Below the pieces are notes generated by a model, which saw nothing but the letters and a program-made list of their open reading frames with translations, did not search any database and had not been told where the DNA came from. Positions 15,287 to 24,712 of a stretch of DNA of 64,000 nt are shown here, piece by piece. Origin of the DNA: CALDTK01 sp963837005 (lineage in GTDB: Bacteria > Bacteroidota > Bacteroidia > Chitinophagales > Saprospiraceae); the NCBI GenBank assembly GCA_963837005.1, contig CAWIMC010000013.1, forward strand, positions 682,001 to 746,000, given 5' to 3'. How positions within the stretch are numbered: position 1 is the first letter of the stretch; each line of letters opens with the position of its first letter. The translations under genes and the position numbers were made by a program.

Positions 15287-18004
15287 CTAAAACTTTACCA
15301 CCACCTCCTTCCGCACCCACCCTTCGGCATCCCCGGTACCCGAAAACGGTATCGACAGCATCGTCGTCGAGAGCGTACCCCCCTGCACGGTGTCAACCCT
15401 TCGGTCCGAGACTAGGGCTAGGGTGTGCGTTTCTCCGCTACGCCCTTCCACCGTCACCCTCAGTGACGTTTCATTGGCCTCTGATCGCAGCACCCGTACC
15501 TGTCCATTGCTTGCCCCCGGTTCGGCGGGCTCTTGGTGCACGGCTACGTCTGAGCCGCGGCGCGTCAACTCGTACACTACCTCCGAGTCCGCGTCTGCCA
15601 TCACCTCTACCTCGACCAACTGCACGTCGCCGAGACGCACCGTCTTGGCCTCGACGAGTCGCCCGTTGACCCGTACCGCCGCCACCTGCGCATCGAGCGG
15701 GAACGCTGGCGCGATCTGTAGGGTCTTGCCCTGCGCACCCAAAACCTGCACGGTATAGCGACTCGGCTGGCCGCTACCCCCCGCGACCAGAGCACTGCGA
15801 CGGATCAGGACTTCACACGACTGCGGCTGCCCACCAGAGGCTTGTCCGACCGGCAGTTGCGCGACACGCACCGAGTCCCAGTCCGCCGGTAGTTTTGGCG
15901 AAAGCCGCAAGACCTGGCCTCCCTGCTGCACACTCACCCCCAGTAGGCCGCGCAGCAGCGGGCTCGCCACCATGGCCTCGCTCCAGACTTGGTGGTGGCT
16001 CGAGCGCCCGAAGGCCGTGTTGAAGTCGCCCGAGAGCAACTCCGTCACGTAGCCGAGCGCGTCTTGCTTGGTGAGGAGCGCCGAGGCGTAGAGGCCCTGT
16101 GCGCCGACGTGTGGGCGACCGTAGGTGTACGCCCCCATCGAGGTCCAGCCGGTGAAGAGCGGCCACACCGAGCCGTTGTGGTAGCTCATCGGATCGTAGA
16201 GCTCGTCGTTTTTGTCGAGGATACGGGCCCCCCAATCCGTGCTTACCGCACCGCGTCCGTAGGAAGTAATGGCACCCTGGGCGCGGGTGGAGTCGAGCAG
16301 CCCCCACCACAGCGGCACGCCCTGGAGGGCAGTGTTGTTGGAAAGCACGCGCGGCGTACCGGTGAATTTTTTAGCCTCCTCGAAGGTGGAGTTGTTGGCC
16401 TTGTTGTCGGCCTCGGACACGGGGCGATTGGCCTCGCCGAGGTTGGGGGCTTTGGCGTAAGCGGTCCCGAAGGCGTAGTGGCCGGGGGCGGTGCCCTTAG
16501 GGGCAATCCAGAGTTGCTTTTCGACAGCGGTTAGGGTGGCGGTGGCACTGCTGGCAGCAGTGGCGGGCGGGGCCTGCGCAAGGGCGGTGGCCATCTCCCC
16601 CATGTCCTTGCTCGCTTGGACGAAAAGCCCCTGCAAGTACAGCTCCTCGTGCGGCGGGTACAGCAGGCCGCCCTCTACCCAGGCGTGACCCACGCCGGTG
16701 TTCTCGTAGAAGTCGTTGCCATCCGTATCGGTACTCGCGTGAAAAGCGTACGCCTTTTCAGCCACGGGCCACAGCTTTCGCAAAAACATGAGGTCCCCCG
16801 ACTGCCGGTAGTAGTCCGCCAACACGATGATAAACAGCGGCGTGCCATCAGCCGAGGCCCAGGCGTAGGGCAGGCCGTCAAACCAGTCCACCTTGTCGGC
16901 CGACTGCGAGACCTCGTGAGGGATTTTACCGTCGGCACGCTGCCATTTCGCGAGGAACTCGAGTGCCTGGCGTGTTGTGGCCCAGTCGCCAACGCTGGTC
17001 GAGCCGAGCGCCGTCCACATCGCGTCGCGCCCGAAAAACCACGCGAAGCCCGGTCGCTCGGAGTTGCCGGAGCTGCGGTAGCCAGCTACCAGTCCGGTGC
17101 CGAGCGTAGGGTTGGTGGCTAGCCCTTTGTCCATCCCGATCTTGGCCCACTGGTAGGCCTCGTTGAGGCGGGCATCGGGGGTGGTGACCTGTACGGTAGT
17201 CTCAAGGCGGCGGTAGTGCTCGACGGTGCTTTGGTAGAGGACCTCGGCCTGCGAGAGGAGTCGGTCGTAGGTGGCCTCGGCATCGGCGCGCCCGGTCATG
17301 CTCCCGGCGGTAATGATCGGCACGAAGCCCGCGGCAGCTTGGCTGGGCGAAAGCCGAATGCGGAAACGGTTCGGGACATCCTTCGGCTCCTCCTGGTAGG
17401 GCTGGATGCTCTGGTCGACGGCCGCCGGACTGCCGACGAGTCCGTAGTAGGTCTGCGTCTCCTCACCAGTGAAGTAGCGCCCGTGGTCGTAGTCGAAGCC
17501 CACGAAGCCCGTCATCAGTCCCGCCGGCCACATGAGGCTCAGGTCGGGCCGAAAACTCATGTCGATGTTGAGCGCCCGCGAGGTGGACACGTCGAGCAGC
17601 TGGATGACGCCCATCTCGTTGATCGGGGCGTAGATGATGTGCCGCACCGTGAAGGCCGGGTGCGTATAGACGAGCGTGGTAGCCTCGGGGCGCACCTCGA
17701 TGCGGCGCATGATCTCGGTGGCGTCGACGGGGACGGGGTAGTCGTCGATGGTGAAGTGGAGTTCGGCGTCCTCGTAGATTTTGAGCGGGTACACCCAGGC
17801 CTCGAAGGGGCGGTTTTCGTAGCCGAAGACGGCGGCTCGCCGGCCAACCGCCTCGAAGAAGCTACCGGCGGTAGTGGTGCGCGAGAGAACGGGCCCGGAG
17901 GCAGGGAGGGCAAATTTGGGGATGGTCGGGGAGGCACTCGTTTGGGCATCGGCTGTCGCCAAAACTGTGGAGACCATCAAGACAAGCAGGGGGTGAAGGC
18001 GCAT
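15287..18004 (-). CDS. Exported glycogen-debranching-type glycosidase (amylo-alpha-1,6-glucosidase-like, six-hairpin fold)
   Basis: 905 residues from the ATG at 18004 (MRLHPLLVLMVSTVLATADAQ, a signal peptide). This start is supported by a TACCTTCC box 5 nt upstream. The N-terminal half is a beta-rich domain. The catalytic (alpha/alpha)6 half has GFAWFFGRDAMWTALG, GKIPHEVSQSADKVDWFDG, NTGVGHAWVEGG and YHNGSVWPLFTGW, where the acidic residues resemble the active sites of GDE/GH15/GH63-type enzymes. It probably trims branched alpha-glucans or related glycans outside the cytoplasm. The GH family assignment is by motif appearance only. A dispersed word (17952) encodes VLATA at the signal cleavage region. 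Confidence 0.82.
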   Translation of the reverse strand: MRLHPLLVLMVSTVLATADAQTSASPTIPKFALPASGPVLSRTTTAGSFFEAVGRRAAVFGYENRPFEAWVYPLKIYEDAELHFTIDDYPVPVDATEIMRRIEVRPEATTLVYTHPAFTVRHIIYAPINEMGVIQLLDVSTSRALNIDMSFRPDLSLMWPAGLMTGFVGFDYDHGRYFTGEETQTYYGLVGSPAAVDQSIQPYQEEPKDVPNRFRIRLSPSQAAAGFVPIITAGSMTGRADAEATYDRLLSQAEVLYQSTVEHYRRLETTVQVTTPDARLNEAYQWAKIGMDKGLATNPTLGTGLVAGYRSSGNSERPGFAWFFGRDAMWTALGSTSVGDWATTRQALEFLAKWQRADGKIPHEVSQSADKVDWFDGLPYAWASADGTPLFIIVLADYYRQSGDLMFLRKLWPVAEKAYAFHASTDTDGNDFYENTGVGHAWVEGGLLYPPHEELYLQGLFVQASKDMGEMATALAQAPPATAASSATATLTAVEKQLWIAPKGTAPGHYAFGTAYAKAPNLGEANRPVSEADNKANNSTFEEAKKFTGTPRVLSNNTALQGVPLWWGLLDSTRAQGAITSYGRGAVSTDWGARILDKNDELYDPMSYHNGSVWPLFTGWTSMGAYTYGRPHVGAQGLYASALLTKQDALGYVTELLSGDFNTAFGRSSHHQVWSEAMVASPLLRGLLGVSVQQGGQVLRLSPKLPADWDSVRVAQLPVGQASGGQPQSCEVLIRRSALVAGGSGQPSRYTVQVLGAQGKTLQIAPAFPLDAQVAAVRVNGRLVEAKTVRLGDVQLVEVEVMADADSEVVYELTRRGSDVAVHQEPAEPGASNGQVRVLRSEANETSLRVTVEGRSGETHTLALVSDRRVDTVQGGTLSTTMLSIPFSGTGDAEGWVRKEVVVKF

Positions 18005-18009
18005 GGGTG

Positions 18010-18017
18010 GGAAGGTA
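18010..18017 (-). promoter_or_regulatory. -7 promoter box TACCTTCC before the glycosidase
   Basis: On the minus strand, ending 5 nt before the ATG at 18004. Confidence 0.55.
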
Positions 18018-18295
18018 GGTGACTTTGGAGACGGCGACTCCTGGAATCGATAGCCCAGGCGAGGGCGGGGCGGACCGTCCCCTACGACCAAGGCATGCTC
18101 GACCTACCGCAAGACGTCGAAGCATGATGTCGAACTCAGCGATCGATGGTCTGCAAGATCGACAAGCTCATCAGTATCATTCGCCGCCCCCCTTCGAAGG
18201 TCGCGCCGCATCACTCGAGAGCACCGACTCGTTTGTGAAATCTACAAAGGTGCCGAGGGCGTGAAGCGCTGCCTCGTCGATAGCTGCCGATCTTC
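18018..18295. other. Intergenic, nothing recognised
   Basis: 278 bp between the DUF-like gene at 18296 and the glycosidase promoter. No repeat, RNA or convincing frame was seen. Confidence 0.4.
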
Positions 18296-18880
18296 TTACG
18301 AAGGTCGAACCCACTGCCGCGGCACCCCCTGCGCCTCCGCCGCCCGATTTAGCTCCGGCGTGTCGTGCACCATCAACAGCACCTCATTCAACTGGCCTTC
18401 AAAATCGAGCCACAGATCTGGGTGCAGCTTATCCGCCTTCGCGATGATGGTCTTGAGCCGCTTCGCGATCCAGAGCGCGAGCTTCTCCCAGCGCCCGGCG
18501 TTGCGGTAGCGCTGCCGCATCGCCTTTGTGTTGTCGTCGAGGGCGAAGTGGATCATCTCGACGGCCAGTTGCACCTCGCCGAGCTTGTCCTTGGTCACGC
18601 GGACGTGGCGCGAGAGGTCGCCCGAGCAGTACCGCAGCTGCATCATCAGTTCGCCCGGGGAGATGCGGCCCGTCCAGCCGCCGAGGCGGTTCTTGTAGAT
18701 TGTCCGGAAGTCGCCCGCGCGGTCGTCGGTGCTCGCGCCGTCTTCGAGGTGCGTGAAGGTGAGTTGCTCGAGCAGCAGCGCGTCTTTGGCAATGAGCCGT
18801 AAGAGAAGCTTGTCCTTCTCTTTTGGGGCTAGTGCCCGGACCATGGCCTTCTGTTCGTCGGTGAGGGTAGTGCGTGCCAT
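18296..18880 (-). CDS. Conserved hypothetical protein
   Basis: 194 residues from ATG 18880, helical and charged, family not recognised. Features include QKAMVRALAPKEKDKLLLRL at the N-terminus, YKNRLGGWTGRISPGELMMQ in the middle, and KLHPDLWLDFEGQLNEVLL near the end. No signal peptide or membrane segment. A GACCTTCC box lies 5 nt upstream. Divergent from the glycosyltransferase at 18951 with a 70-bp gap. Confidence 0.7.
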   Translation of the reverse strand: MARTTLTDEQKAMVRALAPKEKDKLLLRLIAKDALLLEQLTFTHLEDGASTDDRAGDFRTIYKNRLGGWTGRISPGELMMQLRYCSGDLSRHVRVTKDKLGEVQLAVEMIHFALDDNTKAMRQRYRNAGRWEKLALWIAKRLKTIIAKADKLHPDLWLDFEGQLNEVLLMVHDTPELNRAAEAQGVPRQWVRPS

Positions 18881-18885
18881 GGGCG

Positions 18886-18893
18886 GGAAGGTC
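18886..18893 (-). promoter_or_regulatory. -7-like box GACCTTCC
   Basis: One base away from TACCTTCC and 5 nt from the ATG at 18880. Confidence 0.4.
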
Positions 18894-18950
18894 GGGCGCG
18901 TTTTCTTCGCCGCGCATTCCTCCTTCGCCCACCCTCTGTCTCTCCCCGCT

Positions 18951-20147
18951 TTGCGCATCGCCATCAACGCCCGACTCCTCGTCGGCCAGCCGCTCGAAGG
19001 CATGGGGCGCTACGTCGTCGAGGTTACGGCACAGTTGATGACGCACTTCTCAGAGGCCGACTTCCTGCTGGTCACCGATCGCGAGGGGGCGCTGCCGGAC
19101 TTCCCGAAAGCCTTCGAGCGCACCATCGCCTATCCCTCCGCCCGCCACCCCGTCCTCTTTTATCTGTGGTACGAGTGGGCCGTACCGCGGGCGCTGCGCC
19201 GTTGGGGTGCCGATGTCTTCGTGAGTCTCGACAACTTCTGTAGCCTGCGCACGTCGGTGCCCACCGTGCTCGCCGTGCACGACCTCGTGTACCTGCACTA
19301 CCCAGGGGGCATGAGCCGGCTACAACTCGCTTACTACCGACGCTTTATGCCGCGCTACGTACGCCGCGCCGATCAACTGCTGGCCGTCTCGGAGGCCACC
19401 AGGGCAGATATCGTGCGGGCCTACGGGCTTTGCTCACGCGAATCTTCGATTTCGTCAAAACAGGTCACCGTGGCCCCGAACGGCGTGCGCCCGCGCTTTG
19501 TCCAGCTTTCGCCAAAACAGGTGACGGCCGTGCGGAAGTCCCTTACCAACGGAGCGCCCTACTTCGTCGCCGTTGGCTCGGTGCACCCCCGCAAAAACAT
19601 CGACGGCCTCATCCGCGCCTTCGACCGTTTTAGCGAAAGCCAAGCAACGCCGCAGGCTACCAACACCGAAGGTCAAAGACGCCAAGGGACACCGACACCA
19701 ACGGTCAATCCCCACCACCTCGTCATCGTCGGCCGCATGGCCTGGCAAACCACCGCCGTCGAGACTGCCCTCGCCGCCAGTCCCTACCGCGACCGCATCC
19801 ACCTCACGGGCTTCGTGGACGATGCGCGCCTCGGCGAACTCATCGGCGCGGCAACGGCCCTTTGCCTGCTGTCCCTGTTCGAAGGTTTTGGCGTGCCTAT
19901 CCTCGAGGCATACGCCTGCGGTATCCCGGTCGTCGTCTCGGACCGGAGTTCTCTCCCCGAAGTCGCCGGACCGGGCGGACTCACCGTCGACCCGACCAAC
20001 ACCGAGGCCATCGCCGCTGCACTGTTGCGCCTGAGCAGCGATGCGGACCTACGGCAAGTTTTGGCGAAAGCCGGACGAGCCCACGCCGAGCAGTACACCT
20101 GGGAGCGGAGCGGACGGATCGTGGCGGAGGCAGTTGGAGCGTGCTAA
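18951..20147 (+). CDS. Glycosyltransferase family 4
   Basis: 398 residues from a TTG start giving (M)RIAINARLLVGQPLEGMGRY, the expected GT4 N-terminus. The longer frame upstream overlaps the divergent gene and is rejected. The nucleotide-sugar-binding C-domain has GSVHPRKNIDGLIRAFDRF and the EX7E-type motif FEGFGVPILEAYACGIPVV. Between them, residues around 235-252 (SQATPQATNTEGQRRQGTPT) look like a low-complexity insertion. The donor and acceptor are unknown. Dispersed words at 19505, 19627 and 20058. The TTGCGCATCGCC start also occurs at the GT4 gene at 36641. Confidence 0.88.
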   Translation: MRIAINARLLVGQPLEGMGRYVVEVTAQLMTHFSEADFLLVTDREGALPDFPKAFERTIAYPSARHPVLFYLWYEWAVPRALRRWGADVFVSLDNFCSLRTSVPTVLAVHDLVYLHYPGGMSRLQLAYYRRFMPRYVRRADQLLAVSEATRADIVRAYGLCSRESSISSKQVTVAPNGVRPRFVQLSPKQVTAVRKSLTNGAPYFVAVGSVHPRKNIDGLIRAFDRFSESQATPQATNTEGQRRQGTPTPTVNPHHLVIVGRMAWQTTAVETALAASPYRDRIHLTGFVDDARLGELIGAATALCLLSLFEGFGVPILEAYACGIPVVVSDRSSLPEVAGPGGLTVDPTNTEAIAAALLRLSSDADLRQVLAKAGRAHAEQYTWERSGRIVAEAVGAC

Positions 20148-20171
20148 GGCGCTGAGGCCCGGGGGCCGCCC

Positions 20172-21215
20172 CTACTCCACGGCCAATGCCCCCATCGAGC
20201 TCCGGTAGTGCGCATTCGGATACCGCTGCCCGTTGAAGATCGGGCGTCCAGCTTCCGCCAAAACCTCCTCCCGCTCCCCCTTCGGCAAGGCTTTAAACTC
20301 CGCACAGGTCGTGCTACAGCAGCCGTCGTAAGTTTTGGCGCAAGCCGGACACTGGAGAAAGAGCAGGTGACAGGGCGCGTTGTCGCAGTTAGTGTGCGCG
20401 TCGCAGGGCGTCCCGCACTGGTGGCAGCGGCTAATGACGTCGTGCCCGATGCGCTCGCCGAGGCGCTCGTCGAAGACGAAGTTCTTGCCCACGAAACGAT
20501 TGTCCAAACCTTGCGCCTCTACCTGCCGTGCGTAGTTGATGATGCCGCCGTCGAGCTGGAAGACTTGGGCGAAGCCGCGGTGTTTGAACCACGCCGAGGC
20601 CTTCTCGCAGCGGATGCCGCCGGTGCAGTACATGAGCACGGGGGCGTCTTCCTTCCCGCGCAGCAGGTCCTCGACGATGGGCAGGGACTCGCGAAAGGTG
20701 TCGACGCTCGGGCGCAGGGCCCCGTCGAAGTGCCCGACCTCGGACTCGTAGTGGTTGCGCATGTCGACGAGCACGGCGTCCGGGTGCGCGGCCAGCTCGT
20801 TGAAGCGAACCGCGTCGAGGTGCGTACCGCCGTCGGCCGGATCAAAAGTCGCGTCGTCGAGGCCGTCGGCGACGATCTTATCGCGGGTCTTAATGATGAG
20901 TTTGTAAAAGCTGGCGTCGTCGTCCTCGATGGCGAGGTTGAGGCGAAGATTGGCTAGCTCGGGCTGGGTGTCGAGGTAGGTGCGGAGGGCGTCCAAATTT
21001 TGCGTCGGGACGGAGGCCTGGGCGTTGATGCCCTCGTGGGCGACGTAGATGCGGCCGAGGACGTGGAGCTCGTGTAGGCTTTTGTATAGGCTGTCGCGAA
21101 AACTCGTGGGGTCTTCTATCTTGACGTATCGGTAGAAGCTCAGCGTGGTGCGCGGCTCCGGGCGCTCGCGGGCGCGGTCGCGGAGGGTGGCGGTGTTGAC
21201 GCGGTTGTGGAGCAT
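20172..21215 (-). CDS. trhO: tRNA uridine(34) hydroxylase TrhO (YceA-type rhodanese protein)
   Basis: 347 residues. The N-terminal ferredoxin-like domain (VLGRIYVAHEGINAQASVP) is followed by a rhodanese domain with active loop MYCTGGIRCEKASAW (cysteine about 211) and a cysteine-rich C-terminus (CHQCGTPC, CPACAKTYDGCCS) typical of the longer TrhO proteins. The enzyme performs oxygen-dependent 5-hydroxylation of U34 in tRNA, a step toward (m)cmo5U or mo5U. Single gene. Dispersed words at 20251 and 20332. Confidence 0.93.
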   Translation of the reverse strand: MLHNRVNTATLRDRARERPEPRTTLSFYRYVKIEDPTSFRDSLYKSLHELHVLGRIYVAHEGINAQASVPTQNLDALRTYLDTQPELANLRLNLAIEDDDASFYKLIIKTRDKIVADGLDDATFDPADGGTHLDAVRFNELAAHPDAVLVDMRNHYESEVGHFDGALRPSVDTFRESLPIVEDLLRGKEDAPVLMYCTGGIRCEKASAWFKHRGFAQVFQLDGGIINYARQVEAQGLDNRFVGKNFVFDERLGERIGHDVISRCHQCGTPCDAHTNCDNAPCHLLFLQCPACAKTYDGCCSTTCAEFKALPKGEREEVLAEAGRPIFNGQRYPNAHYRSSMGALAVE

Positions 21216-21308
21216 GGGGGGGCGAAAATACGGGGGCGGGGAGTATCGCGAGGGGCGCGAGGGCTTTGGGGGGCTGGCGGGCTAGGTGCAGGAATGCTCG
21301 ACGCGGTC

Positions 21309-21316
21309 TACCTTTA
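21309..21316 (+). promoter_or_regulatory. -7 promoter box TACCTTTA before vapBC
   Basis: Ends 4 nt before the ATG at 21321. Confidence 0.55.
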
Positions 21317-21320
21317 CGAC

Positions 21321-21593
21321 ATGAGTCACGCGACGAGTCCCATCGTAGAGTACTACTTGAAACTGTTGACGGAACTGAGCGAACGAGACCGGTTATTAGT
21401 CATTGCGCGATTGAGCGAGGGATTGGTAGCGTCTCAAAATGGCGCACCGCACGAACAGCCTAAAGCCTCGTCTCGAGAGCAGTCTAGCCTTGCGGACTTG
21501 GCCGGCGCATGGACCCACGGCTCGAGTGCCGATGCGCTGGTGGAGGAGATATATGGCGCGCGGACCAAGCCACGGGAAGCGATGGAGTTTTGA
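21321..21593 (+). CDS. VapB-like antitoxin
   Basis: 90 residues from ATG 21321. The N-terminal half is helical (YYLKLLTELSERDRLLVIARL). The C-terminal half (SLADLAGAW then LVEEIYGARTKPREAMEF) resembles the toxin-binding tails of VapB proteins. Its stop overlaps the toxin start by 3 nt. Identified mainly by pairing with the PIN-domain gene. Confidence 0.75.
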   Translation: MSHATSPIVEYYLKLLTELSERDRLLVIARLSEGLVASQNGAPHEQPKASSREQSSLADLAGAWTHGSSADALVEEIYGARTKPREAMEF

Positions 21594-22000
21594 AGCAGCT
21601 CACTCACCTGCTAGATTCCAATATCTGCATTCGCTTCCTGCGCGGGGATGCGACTATCGTGACAAAACTCAACGCGGAGATGTGTTCGCGTTGCGCCCTG
21701 TCGGTCGTTACCGAAGCCGAGCTGCTCTTCGGGGCCATGCTGGCGGACGACCCTATTGAAGCCAGCGAGAGGGTGTACGATTTTGTGGCAAACTTTGAAT
21801 GCCTACCGCTGGCTGGCTGCTTGCATGAGTACGCTGTTCAGAAGGTACGCCTCCGTAAGATTGGCAAGATCATCGAGGATTTCGACTTGCTCATCGGGGC
21901 TACGGCCTTAAGCCAAGGGCTCGTTTTGGCTACTACCAACATTCGGCATCTAGCTCGCATCGACGGCCTGCGTCTCGAAGACTGGAGCAAAGGCGCGTAG
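21590..22000 (+). CDS. VapC-type PIN-domain toxin
   Basis: 136 residues from a TTG overlapping the antitoxin stop. PIN-domain acidic residues are in place: LLDSNICIRFLRGD (D), SVVTEAELLFGA (E) and IIEDFDLLIGATAL (D). PIN toxins are Mg-dependent RNases, often against tRNA or rRNA. A longer frame begins at 21509 inside the antitoxin but has no promoter or domain support. Confidence 0.88.
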   Translation: MKQLTHLLDSNICIRFLRGDATIVTKLNAEMCSRCALSVVTEAELLFGAMLADDPIEASERVYDFVANFECLPLAGCLHEYAVQKVRLRKIGKIIEDFDLLIGATALSQGLVLATTNIRHLARIDGLRLEDWSKGA

Positions 22001-22092
22001 CGAACACGACTGGATAGCAGAAGCAGCAGCGTCCTGGCCACCGCTCGGAAGCAGTCGAACGGCCCTGGCCGCACTTCGCGCGTTAGCCTGTT

Positions 22093-23199
22093 ATGCCGAA
22101 GGTCGAACACGACATTCCCCAAAACGACATCGTCATCCTCGGGGCGGGCCTCGCCGGCCTTACGCTGGCCTATCGCCTGCGCCACAGCGGGAAGCGCGTC
22201 ACCATTCTGGAGGCGCGCGAGCGGCTCGGGGGACGTATGCACTCAAAGGCTCCGATGGGGGAGGCCTCGATCGAGATGGGCGCGACGTGGTTGGGGCGCA
22301 AACACCGGCACCTCACGGCTTTGCTGGATGAACTTGGCTTGCAGACGGAGCCGCAGGTCATGGATGCGCACGCCTGGTACGAGGCGGATCGGCAGCAGCC
22401 CGCAAGTCTGGTGCGCCTGCCGCCCAATCCGGAGCCGAGCCTGGTGCTGAAGCGGGGCAGTTCGGCGCTGATCGAGGCCTTGGCGGCGCAGTTGCCGGAG
22501 GGCTAGTTGCAGCTCAGTACGCCGGTGGCGCACATCGAGGTGCTGGCGGAAGGTTTGCGGGTGGACGGACCGACGGTTTCGCTGGTGGCCAAGCACGTGG
22601 TCTCGACACTACCGCCCAACCTGTTTTGCGGAAGCGTAACCCTTTCAGCGTCGCTGCCGGAGTCTTTTACGGCTGTCGCCAAAACCTGCCACACCTGGAT
22701 GGCGGATTCGATCAAGGTGGGACTGGCGTACCGGGAGGCGTTTTGGCGCAAGCCCGCAAACGGACGTCCTGCCAGCGGGACGCTGTTTAGCAACGTCGGT
22801 CCCTTCACGGAGTGTTACGACCATTCGCACGTGCGGCCGGGGACCTACGCGCTGAAAGGCTTCATCGACGGCGAGCTACACCAGCTGACGGCGGACGAGC
22901 GGCGGGCTGCGGTGATCGAGCAGCTGGTGCGCATTTACGGTCCGGCGGCGGCTGCGCCCCTGCGCTACGAAGAATGTGTTTGGCGGGCGGAGCCGTACAC
23001 GTACGCGCCCTATGCGGGCTACGTCGGGCCGCACCAGCACAACGGGCACCCGGCGCTGCGAGAAGGCTATTTGGGCGGCAGATTGTGGTTTGGCGGCAGT
23101 GAGACGGCGGCGGAGCATCCGGGGTATATGGATGGGGCCGTGGAGGCGGCGGGGCGGGTGGCGTCCCTCACCAAGCCGCGACCTGTGTGCAGCCGCTAG
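22093..23199 (+). pseudogene. Flavin monoamine oxidase-like protein interrupted by an in-frame TAG
   Basis: Residues 1-137 give the FAD-binding start IVILGAGLAGLTLAYRL and GERLGGRMHS-type motif (ERLGGRMHS). A TAG at 22504-22506 interrupts the frame after AAQLPEG. The same frame then continues for 230 codons with amine-oxidase features (HVVSTLPPNLF, YLGGRLWFGGSETAAEHPGYMDGA-type C-terminus). Joined, the length of about 368 residues suits a short flavin amine oxidase. The codon may be a single base change from CAG or GAG. Three dispersed words lie within 120 bp (22623, 22672, 22740). Confidence 0.85.
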
Positions 23200-23428
23200 C
23201 ATCCTGGATCGCGTACACGCCCGCGGCGCTCGGCAGGAAGGTGAGCGTTTCTCCGAGCTGGCCGCGGGCTTGCCAGACTGCCCTGCCCGTCATGTCGTAG
23301 GCGGTGTGGAGGCCTGAAGTTTCGGAAGTGTGGCGGAGGCTGTTGAGGGAGCGCGTGATGGTTTTGGCGCAAGCTGATAAAGGCGCTGTATTGGAGGTGG
23401 AGGAGACGCGGGGACTGAAGTAGCTCAT
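23168..23428 (-). pseudogene. Orphan fragment resembling a T9SS C-terminal sorting domain
   Basis: The end (TAYDMTGRAVWQARGQ then TLTFLPSAAGVYAIQDASG) resembles type A T9SS sorting tails, but no passenger domain precedes it on the minus strand. The 3' end overlaps the amine oxidase remnant. Probably a leftover from a deletion. The family call is tentative. Confidence 0.45.
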
Positions 23429-23491
23429 GTAACGAGTCCGGAGTCACTATACAAGCACCATACTCGCGTGCACAAACTGGACTAATCGAGG

Positions 23492-23570
23492 CTGTTATTC
23501 CAGAATGGCCCTCAAAAGTGGAATAAGCTATATCGCTATTTCAGTTTAGGATGCGAAAATGGAATAACAG
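23492..23570. promoter_or_regulatory. Likely operator: repeated TTATTCCA / TGGAATAA before the Fic gene
   Basis: CTGTTATTCCA at 23492-23502 and its exact complement TGGAATAACAG at 23560-23570 form an 11-bp inverted repeat. A third half-site TGGAATAA is at 23519-23526. The last site is 17 bp before the ATG. The Fic protein carries a C-terminal winged-helix-like domain, so autoregulation here is plausible. Confidence 0.6.
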
Positions 23571-23587
23571 CGTACGTTTGTGGTGTC

Positions 23588-24712
23588 ATGAGGACCTTCA
23601 GCCCCGGCCACTTCGTTAAGCAGTTCAACTACAAGAGCTTCATTCCTCAGCTTATCGAGCGCGAGTGGGTGCTCGACGATCCTGTGGTGATCAACCTCCT
23701 CAGCAAGGCAGATAGGCAACTCGGGCGCCTGGACATGTTCAGCGAGTACGTTCAGGACATCGACTTCTTCGTCCGCATGCACGTGACCAAGGAAGCGACG
23801 CAGAGTAGTAAAATCGAAGGTACCGAAACAGGTTTTGCGGAAGCGATCCTCGACGAGCGCGACGTACTCGCGGAGCGGCGCGACGACTGGACGGAGGTGC
23901 AGAACTACGTGAGGGCCATCAACTACGCGCTCGATCGACTGGACACCCTGCCGCTGTCCTCCCGGCTCCTGTGCGAGACGCACGAGATCTTATTGGATGG
24001 CGCCCGTGGGAAGGAGAAACTCCCCGGTGAGTTCCGCACGAGCCAGAACTGGATTGGTGGCTCCAATCCATCGGACGCCCGGTTTGTGCCGCCGCCACAC
24101 ACGGAGGTGAATCGGCTCATGGGAGACCTCGAAAACTTCTTACACGACGATCAAAACCTGCTGCCCGACCTACTCAAGATCGCGCTGGCACACTACCAGT
24201 TCGAGACGATCCACCCTTTCCTCGACGGCAACGGCCGGATCGGGCGCCTCATGATCACGGTCTACCTCGTCGACAAGAAGATCTTGCGCAGGCCGGTGCT
24301 CTACCTGTCGGACTTTTTCGAGCGCAACCGCGAAGCTTACTACGACGCCCTCACGGAGGTGCGCGAGAAGGGCAACATCGCGCGCTGGTTCAGATTTTTC
24401 CTCAACGGCGTCATCGAGACGACCAGGAGCAGTATCGATGCCTTTGATGCCATGCTCAAGCTCGAAAAGGAACTGATGGAGATCGTCTCGGTCCAGGATT
24501 CGCGATCTGGCAATTTGCGCAAGCTGCTGGACAAGCTCTTCACCAAACCCGTGCTGGATGCGGAGTGGGTGGCCAAGGAGTTAGGTGTAGCCAAAACGAC
24601 CGCCTACAAGCTGATCGCCAAGATGGAGGAGCTGAAGATTCTCAAGGAGTACACCGGTGGGCAACGCAATCGGCTGTATGTGTTTGAGCGGTATGTGGGG
24701 TTGTTTGGGTAG
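23588..24712 (+). CDS. Fic family protein (AMPylase) with N-terminal inhibitory motif
   Basis: 374 residues. The motif SSKIEGTE (about 74-81) matches the inhibitory helix (S/T)xxxE(G/N) in front of the Fic core. The catalytic motif HPFLDGNGRIGR (about 214-225) is complete. The C-terminal 70 residues (LDAEWVAKELGVAKTTAYKLI) look like a winged-helix DNA-binding domain. Such proteins transfer AMP or other nucleotides to target hydroxyls; targets are unknown. The preceding inverted repeats suggest self-regulation. A dispersed word of the GTTTTGCGGAAGC form is at 23832. Confidence 0.92.
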   Translation: MRTFSPGHFVKQFNYKSFIPQLIEREWVLDDPVVINLLSKADRQLGRLDMFSEYVQDIDFFVRMHVTKEATQSSKIEGTETGFAEAILDERDVLAERRDDWTEVQNYVRAINYALDRLDTLPLSSRLLCETHEILLDGARGKEKLPGEFRTSQNWIGGSNPSDARFVPPPHTEVNRLMGDLENFLHDDQNLLPDLLKIALAHYQFETIHPFLDGNGRIGRLMITVYLVDKKILRRPVLYLSDFFERNREAYYDALTEVREKGNIARWFRFFLNGVIETTRSSIDAFDAMLKLEKELMEIVSVQDSRSGNLRKLLDKLFTKPVLDAEWVAKELGVAKTTAYKLIAKMEELKILKEYTGGQRNRLYVFERYVGLFG

